A stretch of 64,000 nucleotides of DNA from Alcaligenaceae bacterium (GTDB taxonomy: Bacteria; Pseudomonadota; Gammaproteobacteria; Burkholderiales; Burkholderiaceae_B): positions 1 to 64,000 of the forward strand of contig JACCER010000010.1 in NCBI GenBank assembly GCA_013416445.1, read 5' to 3'. The notes beneath the pieces were generated by a model. That model ran no database searches, was not told where the DNA came from, and was given only the letters and a program-made list of their open reading frames with translations. The translations under genes were made by a program, and so were the position numbers. Below, piece by piece: positions 18,316 through 25,725 of the stretch (positions are counted from its first letter, which is position 1; the number at the start of each line of letters is the position of its first letter).

Positions 18316-19008
18316 CTAGATGCGATAGGCCGTTATCGTCATTACCTTGGACATTGCCCGCATGGCCAGCTTGGTCAGCCTGTTCAGTTTCCTGGCGCCA
18401 TGATTCTGGGCAGTGGTGCGATGCATGATTTCATCGTCGCGCATTTGCTTGACTATGGCGCGTGAGCGCTCGTCGGTGACAGGCAGGTCGGTCAGGTGTT
18501 GATTCAGGTGCTGCTCGACCTGGCTTTCGGTTTCAGCCATAAAACCCAGATTACTGGCGGTTCCGGCCCGACCCGCCACAACGCCCAGCGAGAACGACCC
18601 TACGTACCAAAGCGGGTTCAAGAGACTTGGCCTGCTGTCGAGTTCTACCAGGCGTTGGCGACACCACACTAAATGATCGACCTCTTCACTGGCTGCATCA
18701 AGCAGCAACTTCCGAATTGGTGCATCGCCGCAAAATAACGCTTGTCCTCGATATAAAGCCTGGGCGCAAATTTCACCCACATGATTAACCCGCATAAGAC
18801 CAGCGGCGTGCTTTTGTTCGGCGTCGGTCAAGGAGGCTGTTGTTTGTTCCGTGATGACAGGCAATTTACCGGCAGGATTAGGCCGGCCTGCGTGAACGGA
18901 GCCATCAAGCACTTGCGCTGCCCGGCCAACTTCTGCCAACAAGCCATCCAGCCGGCTCATGCGCCTGGAAAAACCTGAATGTTTGTGCATGGTGTTTTGC
19001 GTGGCCAT
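18316..19008 (-). CDS. coq7: 2-polyprenyl-3-methyl-6-methoxybenzoquinol monooxygenase (demethoxyubiquinone hydroxylase)
   Basis: Di-iron hydroxylase of 230 residues that performs the C6 ring hydroxylation of ubiquinone synthesis at the inner membrane. The carboxylate-bridged di-iron site is visible as GEICAQALYRG, EEVDHLVW (ExxH), the glutamate in ESQVEQHL, and DDEIMH (ExxH). The amphipathic C-terminal tail ends in TKLAMRAMSKVM. Start ATG 19008 has AAGGAG 6 bases upstream. It is 100 bp downstream of the oxidase cluster on the same strand, separated by a REP-like palindrome, so it may have its own promoter. Confidence 0.93.
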   Translation of the reverse strand: MATQNTMHKHSGFSRRMSRLDGLLAEVGRAAQVLDGSVHAGRPNPAGKLPVITEQTTASLTDAEQKHAAGLMRVNHVGEICAQALYRGQALFCGDAPIRKLLLDAASEEVDHLVWCRQRLVELDSRPSLLNPLWYVGSFSLGVVAGRAGTASNLGFMAETESQVEQHLNQHLTDLPVTDERSRAIVKQMRDDEIMHRTTAQNHGARKLNRLTKLAMRAMSKVMTITAYRI

Positions 19009-19077
19009 GGGTGCTCCTTGTACAAAAAAGATGAAACGCGTGCGGATGCATAAGGATAACGCGGTTGATGCTGTCTT

Positions 19078-19105
19078 GTCGGATTACGCCTGCGGCTAAT
19101 CCGAC
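19078..19105. repeat. Short REP-like palindrome, copy 3
   Basis: GTCGGATTACGCC, loop, GGCTAATCCGAC, the most compact copy (28 bp). It lies between the end of the oxidase operon (stop at 19112) and the coq7 start (19008), both minus strand, where it could act as a terminator or mRNA-end stabiliser. Confidence 0.85.
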
Positions 19106-19111
19106 ACCCCC

Positions 19112-19738
19112 CTACTTGCGCAAATACCGCCCCAGCTGTTTATGCTCCATCAACAACCAGACTGCAGGCAACACCACGGCCAATACGACCAGCCCCTTGC
19201 CTGCAATTTCCTGGTCATTCAGCAAATAAAAATTGCATAGCCTGGTTGGGTTATCTTGGTACAACAACCCTACTATTGCTGTCATCCATGAGAAATTACC
19301 CAGGAAGAACAGCTTTATTACCTTATCGGCCCGGCCCAGCGAATCGAACAACACCATGCCCGCCACAAACAGCCCCAAGAACTTCAGGCTGTCGGCCAGG
19401 CCCGAAACCAGCACCTGATCCAGCGACTTGGGTATCATCCAGTAAGCCATCATCAGGGTGACAAATAGCAAACCCGCCAAGCCATGAGCATTATATTTAC
19501 GGTATTGAACCACCAGGATGGACCGGCGCAAAGACATGCTGCGCCGCCTGCCTGCCAACCAAGCCATTGCCGCAAATGCGCCTGCCATCAAAATCAACGG
19601 TATGTGCACCAGCATATGTAAAGACATGGAACGGGTCATCCACGCTTTGAATACCAGTGCAAGCAATAACAAGCAGATGCTCACAGCGCCATAAAGCCAG
19701 GGAGAAACAGGGCGGTACAGCCAGGCAAAGGGATTCAT
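19112..19738 (-). CDS. Integral membrane protein of the oxidase cluster, possibly CtaG-like
   Basis: Membrane protein of 208 residues with about six hydrophobic segments (roughly 14-31, 39-63, 87-103, 115-136, 140-158 and 176-195). I cannot assign it firmly. The segment SLHMLVHIPLILMAG, with two histidines, recalls the copper-handling region of CtaG-type cytochrome oxidase assembly factors. Its start overlaps the SCO gene by 4 bases, so it is the last gene of the oxidase operon. A role in copper delivery or oxidase assembly is inference from context; it could also be an unrelated structural subunit. Confidence 0.75.
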   Translation of the reverse strand: MNPFAWLYRPVSPWLYGAVSICLLLLALVFKAWMTRSMSLHMLVHIPLILMAGAFAAMAWLAGRRRSMSLRRSILVVQYRKYNAHGLAGLLFVTLMMAYWMIPKSLDQVLVSGLADSLKFLGLFVAGMVLFDSLGRADKVIKLFFLGNFSWMTAIVGLLYQDNPTRLCNFYLLNDQEIAGKGLVVLAVVLPAVWLLMEHKQLGRYLRK

Positions 19739-20364
19739 GGGCGCGCCTTTTCAGTCACCAGCGCCACAGCATGTTCAAGCAACGACTGCGTGTCGTCCAT
19801 ATCAACGATACGCACCAGGCGGCCGCGTGGGGTCACAATATGATAGGCCGCATTGTGCTCGTACTGCCCCAATTCGGCAGGCACGACGACTATCCCAAAG
19901 GTATCCAGCAGTGTCGCCAGCGACGCCAGGTCCGTCACGGCAACCGAGCGCCAGATGGCGGGGTCGGCCTGCATGCGTTGCTGATATCTGGATAACAGTT
20001 CAGGCGTATCCCCCAGATCAAAGCTGATGCTCAGCAAGCGAATCTTGTCACCCAGGCCTTGTTTGCGTATGTCGGCCTGCAACTGCTGGAATTGTGCTCC
20101 CATGGCCAGACAAATCGAAAAACAACGCGTATACATGAAATTGACGATAGCAACCCTGCCATCTGCGCGCAAAGCCTGCAGCAGCATCGCATCAACGGCT
20201 TTATCGACGGTACGCAAAGGCGCGTCAGGCACTGCCCTGGGATGCCGCAATACCTCGGCCCTGCGGGCTGACTCAGTGGTCACCACGGTAAAACCATCGG
20301 TTTGAGCATAAATAGCGCCTATGCCCAGACAACAAACCATCAGGACAGCCAGCAATCCCCTCAT
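19735..20364 (-). CDS. SCO1/SenC-family copper chaperone
   Basis: Thioredoxin-fold protein of 209 residues, membrane-anchored or exported: it begins with a hydrophobic segment (LLAVLMVCCLGIGAIYA). Copper ligands are in the CFSIC motif (CxxxC, in FMYTRCFSIC) and the histidine of NAAYHIVTPRG, as in SCO proteins that load the CuA or CuB centre of haem-copper oxidases. The oxidase encoded here is of the cbb3 type, which lacks CuA, so SCO would serve CuB. It is 13 bp downstream of the cytochrome c gene. Confidence 0.9.
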   Translation of the reverse strand: MRGLLAVLMVCCLGIGAIYAQTDGFTVVTTESARRAEVLRHPRAVPDAPLRTVDKAVDAMLLQALRADGRVAIVNFMYTRCFSICLAMGAQFQQLQADIRKQGLGDKIRLLSISFDLGDTPELLSRYQQRMQADPAIWRSVAVTDLASLATLLDTFGIVVVPAELGQYEHNAAYHIVTPRGRLVRIVDMDDTQSLLEHAVALVTEKARP

Positions 20365-20377
20365 GACGGGCCGCGCC

Positions 20378-20974
20378 TTACTTCATGGCCTGCAGCTCTG
20401 CGTCGCCATTCCAGGGTTTGTCGTGAGATGCGGTAGCGTCACGCTCTTTTTTGACCATGGCAGCATCGACCTTGCTGGCCGAATTGCCAAAGCTGGTACG
20501 TATATGGGTAACCACAGCAGCGATTTCAGCATCGCTGAGCTTGTCTTTAAAGGTTGGCATCTCGCCGTTGTAATGTTGTCCGCCCACGGTCAGGTCGCCA
20601 GTGATGCCATGCAGCACGATCTGGATAGCCAAGGACTCTTTGCCTGTAACCCATTCGGAACTGGCCAAGGGCGGAAACACGCCAGGCAGACCCGCGCCCG
20701 TCGCCTGATGGCAAGCCAGGCAGTGCGCGGTGTACACCTGAGTACCATCGACCGCTCCTCCGGCGCTGGCTGCCGCCACCTGGAAGTCCGCCGCGGAACG
20801 ATGATCGCCATACGACGCGGGGTACTTCGGATACATCAGCCATATATAGGCGATGGCGGATGCAAACAACGCACCCACGATAATAATGACCAGCCAGGGA
20901 ACGGGCCGGTTGCCCTCATAAGGCTCCGGCATTTCCCGTTGCTGGGCCTGAATTCTCTTTGATTTGTCTGACAT
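20378..20974 (-). CDS. Membrane-anchored monohaem cytochrome c of the cbb3-like oxidase
   Basis: Protein of 198 residues with one N-terminal membrane helix (about 26-48) and a periplasmic class I cytochrome c domain. The haem motif is CLACH (in YTAHCLACHQATG) and the likely axial methionine is in NGEMPTFKDKLSD. ATG 20974 has GGAGAA 5 bases upstream; an earlier in-frame start (21010) has no such site. It takes the place of CcoP in the operon, but normal CcoP has two haem-c domains, and here there is only one. Confidence 0.88.
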   Translation of the reverse strand: MSDKSKRIQAQQREMPEPYEGNRPVPWLVIIIVGALFASAIAYIWLMYPKYPASYGDHRSAADFQVAAASAGGAVDGTQVYTAHCLACHQATGAGLPGVFPPLASSEWVTGKESLAIQIVLHGITGDLTVGGQHYNGEMPTFKDKLSDAEIAAVVTHIRTSFGNSASKVDAAMVKKERDATASHDKPWNGDAELQAMK

Positions 20975-21031
20975 TCTGTTCTCCAACGTGTCCTTCCCGC
21001 GCCATGCCATGGGACTGAGTGCCTGGCCTTC

Positions 21032-21625
21032 TTACTTGTCGGATCCGGGCGGCGGCTTAACGGGGTAAGTACGATCCAGCGCCAGCAAATAAGCAACCAA
21101 ATCCAGGGCTTCAGGCTTGGCGACGACCTGCTGCCCTACCGGCGCGTAGCCCGGCGGCAGATTCACGACTTTATCGCCGGATTCAGCTTTATCTTTGAGC
21201 TCGAACATGAATGGATATGAAGGCATGATACTGCCTGGCACATAAGCCCTGGGCTGATAAAGGTGGCCCAGGTTCCAGTCGGCGCTGGGCTGGCGAGCGC
21301 CGATATTAAGCAGATCGGGACCGGTGCGCATGGTGCCCAGCAAGTGCGGCCTGTCGTAGAAATAGTCGCCCGCCACTGGCGCCCTGCCCCAGCCCCGCTT
21401 GAAATCAGGCGCTTGCGACTGAGAGCGCGGCTGCTGGCTATGGCAATAAACACAGCCATTCTGGATGTATACCTCACGGCCCCGCAACTGCTGCGACGTG
21501 TAGGGCTTGAGTCCTTCGGAAGGAGGCAATTCGCGCAACTGTAAATAAGGCGCCACGACCAACGTGGCAGTTGCCAGGGCCAGCGTTACCATGGCCCCAC
21601 CCAATAGTTTGTATTCGCTTTCCAT
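21032..21625 (-). CDS. ccoO: cbb3-type cytochrome c oxidase subunit II
   Basis: Monohaem membrane-anchored subunit of 197 residues. An N-terminal helix (about 9-28) is followed by the haem site NGCVYCHSQQPRSQSQAPD (CxxCH). After it come DYFYDRPHLLGTMRTGPDL and IMPSYPFMF, all characteristic of CcoO/FixO, with the axial methionine probably in SIMPSYPF. It passes electrons from the cytochrome c subunit to CcoN. It starts 2 bases after the ccoN stop. It is near the short end of the family's range. Confidence 0.93.
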   Translation of the reverse strand: MESEYKLLGGAMVTLALATATLVVAPYLQLRELPPSEGLKPYTSQQLRGREVYIQNGCVYCHSQQPRSQSQAPDFKRGWGRAPVAGDYFYDRPHLLGTMRTGPDLLNIGARQPSADWNLGHLYQPRAYVPGSIMPSYPFMFELKDKAESGDKVVNLPPGYAPVGQQVVAKPEALDLVAYLLALDRTYPVKPPPGSDK

Positions 21626-21627
21626 GA

Positions 21628-23295
21628 TCAGGCCTCCGCCAATGCAGCTCTGGGTCGGCGCGACCGGTGAAACAGGGCCGGACCAACTCGTTTGGGACCA
21701 TAGCGCAATGCCATCGCCACAAAATGACCGGCAAACACCAGATGACCCAGCGTCATGAGCGAGCCGCCCACGGTTCTGGACTCAAGATAAGGTATGGTCA
21801 CGCGCACCGACTCCATGAATGGCACGGAAGCATCCAGCATGGCCACGCCCTGCAACCAACCGCCTATGCTCAGACCGACAAAGTAAATGCCGAAACCAAT
21901 CACAACCAGCCAGAAGTGCAACGCAATCAGCTTGGGGTAAGGCCATTCCCACGACATGACGCGCGGCATGACAAAGTAAATGGCGCCAAACATCACCAGC
22001 GAGAAGAAGCTGTACAGGCCCAGATGGGCGTGAGCAACGGTGAAGTGCGTGAAATGCACAACGGTATTGATGCTGCGCAAGGCTTCCATCGAGCCCTGCA
22101 CCGAACTGAGCGTATACATCATGCCGCCGGCCACAATGAAACGCAACGTAGGCGAATAGATCAAGGTCTTGAAGTTATGCCGCATGGTCAGGTGCTGGTT
22201 CACTGTGAAAGCCAGCACAGGAACCACCATCATGATGCTCTGAACGATGGAAAGCGTAATCAGCCAGCCAGGCACTGGCCCGCCTATCAGGTGGTGGCCG
22301 CCGACTTGGCCATAAAAAAAAGCCAGCGCCCAAAAGCCCAGCAAGGATAGGTTATACGACTGTATGGGGCGCCCGATGATCTTGGGCAGAAAGTAATAGA
22401 TAGAAGCCAGGGCAATGGGGGTATAAAACAGCCCCAGCACGTTATGCCCGAACCACCAATTCATGGTGGCCTGTTCCACGCCAAAGTGCACTCCAGGGAT
22501 ATTGCCGATAAAAAAGAGGACGGGAAACCAGAACAGCGCCGCACCCATGTACCAGATCGACACATACAAGTGCTCGACCTTACGGTTTTGCAAGGTAAAA
22601 ACCAAAGGCAAGCCTATGAGCGCACCACCAATCACAAACAGGATGTCTATTTGCCAGGGAATTTCCAGCCATTCAAGACCGTCGTTAAAGCCGGCGGCGA
22701 TGCTGCCCAACCCGGCAATCAGCGCGGCATTCCAGAGCATGGCCCCCAATAGTGCAAAGCGCCCACCCATCAGCTCTGTTTTCAGCAGGCGCGGCAAGGT
22801 CCAGATAGCAATGCCAAAAGCGGCCATGGGCGCCCAACCGTAAGCGACCGAATTCAGGTGCAAGGTGCGTACACGCCCAAAGGTAAGCCAGGCATATTGA
22901 GAAAGGAAGTCGGGTTCATGCAGTTTGATAGAACTGATCAGACCTGCAGTGGAGGCGAAGATCAGCCACACGATGGCACAGGCCAGGAACACAAAGGTCA
23001 CGTAGGCAGTCGACTGGTCGGCCTGTACACGCTCGGCAAGCTCGACCTTCATGCGCGCCGCGCGGGCCGGATCGCTGACGGCGATATGAGTGGAGCCCAC
23101 CGTACTTTGCAAGGCCTTGTGCTGGGCCGCGGTAGCCGCTGGCTCTTCAACCGTCCCGATTTCTCCTTCGGAAAAAATAACATTGGCGGCGGCGGGATTA
23201 TCGTCGAACAAATGCTTGCGCAACGACCAGATAAAAACGAACAAGCCGGTTACTGACAAGACGAATGTCAGAAGCAGTATGGTGAGAGTATTCAT
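21628..23295 (-). CDS. ccoN: cbb3-type cytochrome c oxidase subunit I with N-terminal CcoS-like extension
   Basis: Catalytic haem-copper oxidase subunit of about 555 residues; stand-alone CcoN is usually about 470-480. The core has twelve predicted helices and the expected ligands: RTLHLNSVAYGW (low-spin haem), WWFGHNVLGLFYTP and GGHHLIGGPVPGW (CuB) and HFTHFTVAHAHLGLY (haem histidines). The first about 50 residues (one helix, then LRKHLFDDNPAAANVIFSE) resemble CcoS, the small assembly protein, followed by a linker of about 50 residues. I start at ATG 23295; an in-frame TTG at 23346 lies inside the FNR-type box. First gene of the oxidase operon. Confidence 0.88.
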   Translation of the reverse strand: MNTLTILLLTFVLSVTGLFVFIWSLRKHLFDDNPAAANVIFSEGEIGTVEEPAATAAQHKALQSTVGSTHIAVSDPARAARMKVELAERVQADQSTAYVTFVFLACAIVWLIFASTAGLISSIKLHEPDFLSQYAWLTFGRVRTLHLNSVAYGWAPMAAFGIAIWTLPRLLKTELMGGRFALLGAMLWNAALIAGLGSIAAGFNDGLEWLEIPWQIDILFVIGGALIGLPLVFTLQNRKVEHLYVSIWYMGAALFWFPVLFFIGNIPGVHFGVEQATMNWWFGHNVLGLFYTPIALASIYYFLPKIIGRPIQSYNLSLLGFWALAFFYGQVGGHHLIGGPVPGWLITLSIVQSIMMVVPVLAFTVNQHLTMRHNFKTLIYSPTLRFIVAGGMMYTLSSVQGSMEALRSINTVVHFTHFTVAHAHLGLYSFFSLVMFGAIYFVMPRVMSWEWPYPKLIALHFWLVVIGFGIYFVGLSIGGWLQGVAMLDASVPFMESVRVTIPYLESRTVGGSLMTLGHLVFAGHFVAMALRYGPKRVGPALFHRSRRPRAALAEA

Positions 23296-23332
23296 AACAT
23301 ATCGCTCTACGATAAAAACTCGTAAATCATAC

Positions 23333-23346
23333 CTGATATAGATCAA
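23333..23346 (-). promoter_or_regulatory. FNR/ANR-type box upstream of the cbb3-like oxidase operon
   Basis: CTGATATAGATCAA matches the FNR consensus TTGAT-N4-ATCAA in nine of ten defined positions. Its centre is 44 bp upstream of the ccoN ATG. Low-oxygen induction by FNR/ANR is normal for cbb3 oxidases. If the site acts from the usual -41.5 position, transcription would begin within a few bases of the ATG, so either the leader is very short or the true start is further downstream. Confidence 0.65.
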
Positions 23347-23398
23347 AGCGACAGAGAATTCCCTACGCAGAAAGTTACTACTGTCTGGTGTATTGTTT

Positions 23399-23431
23399 GT
23401 CGGATTACGCGCCTGGAGGCACTAATCCGAC
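23399..23431. repeat. Short REP-like palindrome, copy 4
   Basis: GTCGGATTACGCGCC, loop, ACTAATCCGAC, followed by AAACAACGCCGCAACCATAC. A degenerate half copy of the right arm plus tail (GTAATCCAATAAACAACGCC) follows at about 23464-23483. It is the only clear copy in a divergent promoter region, between ccoN and the OsmC-family gene. The rest of the 23296-23579 gap holds only the FNR-type box. Confidence 0.8.
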
Positions 23432-23579
23432 AAACAACGCCGCAACCATACAAGCGGCAAACGTAATCCAATAAACAACGCCACAATCAGACAAACACAT
23501 AAGCCAGCGCCATCATGTTGCGCTTGAAGGCTGAATGGGTAATGATTAACGTTTCAAATTCACGCGGGAAATCTTCACC

Positions 23580-24002
23580 ATGGAATGCACTATCGACTGG
23601 GGCGGCCCCGAGGGCATGCTGTTTGTGGCGCGTACGGGCAGCGGCCATGTAGCCGCTATGGACGGAGCACCAGATGGCGGCGGGCATAATTTGGCTCCGC
23701 GCCCCATGGAAATGCTGCTTAGCGGCGCGGGCGGTTGCGCCGCCTACGATGTCGTACTTATCTTAAAACGCGGGCGGCATGTGGTCAGCCACTGCCAGGT
23801 CAAGCTGACGGCCGAGCGGGCAGAAACCGACCCCAAGGTATTTACAAAAATCCATTTCGCTTTTGTTGTAACGGGCAAGAATCTGCCGGTATCCGCAGTT
23901 GAACGCGCGGTGCAGTTATCGCACGACAAATACTGCTCGGCCTCGGCCATGCTCGCCAAGACAGCCGATATTACCTATTCTGTTACTGTACAGGAAACCT
24001 AA
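23580..24002 (+). CDS. OsmC-family protein (peroxide/organic hydroperoxide-related)
   Basis: Small cytoplasmic protein of 140 residues in the OsmC/Ohr/YhfA superfamily. The core motif APRPMEMLLSGAGGCAAYDV contains the first cysteine, and DKYCSASAMLAKTADITY contains the second conserved cysteine. In this superfamily the pair reduces organic hydroperoxides; the spacing here is like the YhfA/OsmC-like branch rather than Ohr. GGGAAA lies about 11 bases before ATG 23580. It sits alone between the oxidase and thyA. Confidence 0.88.
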   Translation: MECTIDWGGPEGMLFVARTGSGHVAAMDGAPDGGGHNLAPRPMEMLLSGAGGCAAYDVVLILKRGRHVVSHCQVKLTAERAETDPKVFTKIHFAFVVTGKNLPVSAVERAVQLSHDKYCSASAMLAKTADITYSVTVQET

Positions 24003-24026
24003 AAACAGCCTGATACCTATGCCCCA

Positions 24027-24878
24027 TCAAACTGAAAATGGATAGGCTATGGGATCATGGTGCTGGTATCCCTCTAGCTCGAAGTCATCGGTGCTTACCC
24101 ATGTTTCCAGGTCTTCCAGGGTCTTGATATCGGGGTTGATGACCAGCCTCGGCGCGGGGAAAGGCTCACGCGTCAACTGCACGTTTTTCATCAAGTCGAC
24201 CTGGTCCTCGTAAATATGGGCGTTGACGATTTTATGGTAGGCCATGCCCGCCTTGTGGCCGGTTATCTGGGCCATGATGGCAAGCAGGAAATAAACCTGC
24301 ACCATGTTGAAATTCAGGCCTAAAGGTACGTCGCAACTGCGCTGTGTACTGTTCAGGTACAAGGTGTCGCCCAGCAAGGAGAAATGATGGCTATACATGC
24401 AAGGCCGCAAGCAGCCCATATGGAAGGCGCCAGGATGATAAAAGGTATAGATTTCCCCCCTATCGTCTTTGCCTGCGCGCAAGTCGTCGTAGATTTTACG
24501 TAAAAGGTCAACACTACCGCCGTCGGGCTTGGGGAAATTACGCCCTATCTTGCCGTAGATGAAGCCGCAATCATCCACCCCTTTTCTAAGGGGATTGTTC
24601 AGCCAGGCCTCGTTCTGGTTGGCGTTGGCGTCCCAGGTGCGCGTGCCTATTTTCCTGAAATCAGCGGCATTATCGTATCCGCGGATATAACCGATCATTT
24701 CCGCAATGGCTGATTTGTAGTAGCTTTTTCTGGTGGTCACCAGCGGAAACTCGCCATTCGCGACATCGTAGGTCAGGTCTGCATTGATAACGGTGAGACA
24801 GTTTTTCCCTGTCCGCTCGTTGCTGACCCAAACTCCTTCATCGATAATGCGCTGACAAAGCTGAAGATACGATTTCAT
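24027..24878 (-). CDS. thyA: Thymidylate synthase (divergent 283-residue subtype)
   Basis: Makes dTMP from dUMP with methylene-tetrahydrofolate. The nucleophile is the cysteine in [14 protein letters not shown], with [13 protein letters not shown] as nucleotide site and a C-terminal [17 protein letters not shown]. It belongs to the branch, also found in vibrios, where the usual RTGTGT loop reads RTGKNCLTV and the partner-subunit Arg-Arg pair is replaced by [15 protein letters not shown]. Length and ends are intact. It is divergent from folA (161 bp gap), which recycles the dihydrofolate it produces. Confidence 0.92.
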   Translation of the reverse strand: MKSYLQLCQRIIDEGVWVSNERTGKNCLTVINADLTYDVANGEFPLVTTRKSYYKSAIAEMIGYIRGYDNAADFRKIGTRTWDANANQNEAWLNNPLRKGVDDCGFIYGKIGRNFPKPDGGSVDLLRKIYDDLRAGKDDRGEIYTFYHPGAFHMGCLRPCMYSHHFSLLGDTLYLNSTQRSCDVPLGLNFNMVQVYFLLAIMAQITGHKAGMAYHKIVNAHIYEDQVDLMKNVQLTREPFPAPRLVINPDIKTLEDLETWVSTDDFELEGYQHHDPIAYPFSV

Positions 24879-25039
24879 CTGGCTGCCATTCTAATTAATA
24901 AAATTCTCAACTATTGTAATCGGTGATGGCAAGTAGCTTAAAGCGCGATAGCCAAAAGGGATGTCATGAAACCCGCATTGTCTTCACGCCAAAATGCCAT
25001 AATGCCCCTCAATAAACATTCTCTTTTTCAATACGGTAT

Positions 25040-25540
25040 ATGAAGTCTTCTCCTCTTGTGCAACTGGTGGTTGCCTATTCCAACAACCGCGCCATCGGCC
25101 GTGACAACACCTTGCCCTGGCGCTTGCCTTCTGATCTGGCCCATTTCAAGCGGGCCACGCTGGGCCAGCCCATAGTGATGGGGCGTAACACCTGGGAATC
25201 CTTGGGCCGGCCTCTGCCTGGTCGCCCCAACCTGGTCATCAGCCGCAACCCCGACTATCAGGCAGTAGGCGCAACGGTATACCCCACGCTAGAATCCGCG
25301 CTGGCAGCCTGCCACAATGCGGAACGTATCTGCATCATAGGCGGCGAGCAAATATTCAGGCTGGCCCTTGATATTGCCGATGAAGTCATAGCCACTGAAG
25401 TCCACGCCCATGTCGATGGCGATACCTTTTTCCCTCCCATGGATAAAGACACATGGCAAGAGGCCGAAAGGCTGCCGCAGCCTGAAGAAAATGGCTATGC
25501 TTTCGATTTTGTGGTGTATAGGCGGGTGGTAAAGGCCTGA
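25040..25540 (+). CDS. folA: Dihydrofolate reductase
   Basis: NADPH-dependent reductase of 166 residues. Visible are YSNNRAIGRDNTLPWRLPSDLAHFK (read in two parts: the Met20-type loop IGRDNTLPW and the folate-binding DLAHFKRAT), GRNTWESLGRPLPGR, NLVISRNPDY and the cofactor loop IIGGEQIF. The C-terminal strand motif DTFFPPMDKDTW is also typical. It regenerates tetrahydrofolate consumed by the neighbouring thymidylate synthase. A stem CCGACAG (25543-25549) / CTGTCGG (25597-25603) followed by TTTCTTG may terminate transcription. Confidence 0.95.
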   Translation: MKSSPLVQLVVAYSNNRAIGRDNTLPWRLPSDLAHFKRATLGQPIVMGRNTWESLGRPLPGRPNLVISRNPDYQAVGATVYPTLESALAACHNAERICIIGGEQIFRLALDIADEVIATEVHAHVDGDTFFPPMDKDTWQEAERLPQPEENGYAFDFVVYRRVVKA

Positions 25541-25602
25541 TGCCGACAGTGTTTTTGATCAAGGATGGCGCTTGCGTCATGGGTGCTTTAGCGACGCTGT
25601 CG

Positions 25603-25701
25603 GTTTCTTGTGACGTTGTCCGGAGCTGTGCAGGCGCCTTGCGCAGCGCGTGAAGCCGAAACAGCCCCCGACACACCCGGCTTTCGCAAGAACGAAAAAC
25701 C
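25603..25701 (+). repeat. Deleted copy of the large repeat (copy D)
   Basis: It begins with the left boundary of the large repeat (TGACGTTGTCCGG) and then jumps to GCTGTGCAGGCGCCTTGCGCA of the second hairpin. It continues directly into GCGCGTGAAGCCGAAACAGCC and the right end CTTTCGCAAGAACGAAAAAC. The missing central hairpin is bounded in full copies by two GCGCA words; here only one remains (25641-25645), the footprint of a slippage deletion. It lies between the convergent ends of folA and the MocR gene, as copies A and B lie between other convergent ends. Confidence 0.85.
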
Positions 25702-25725
25702 ACATGCAACACAGCCATTCATATT

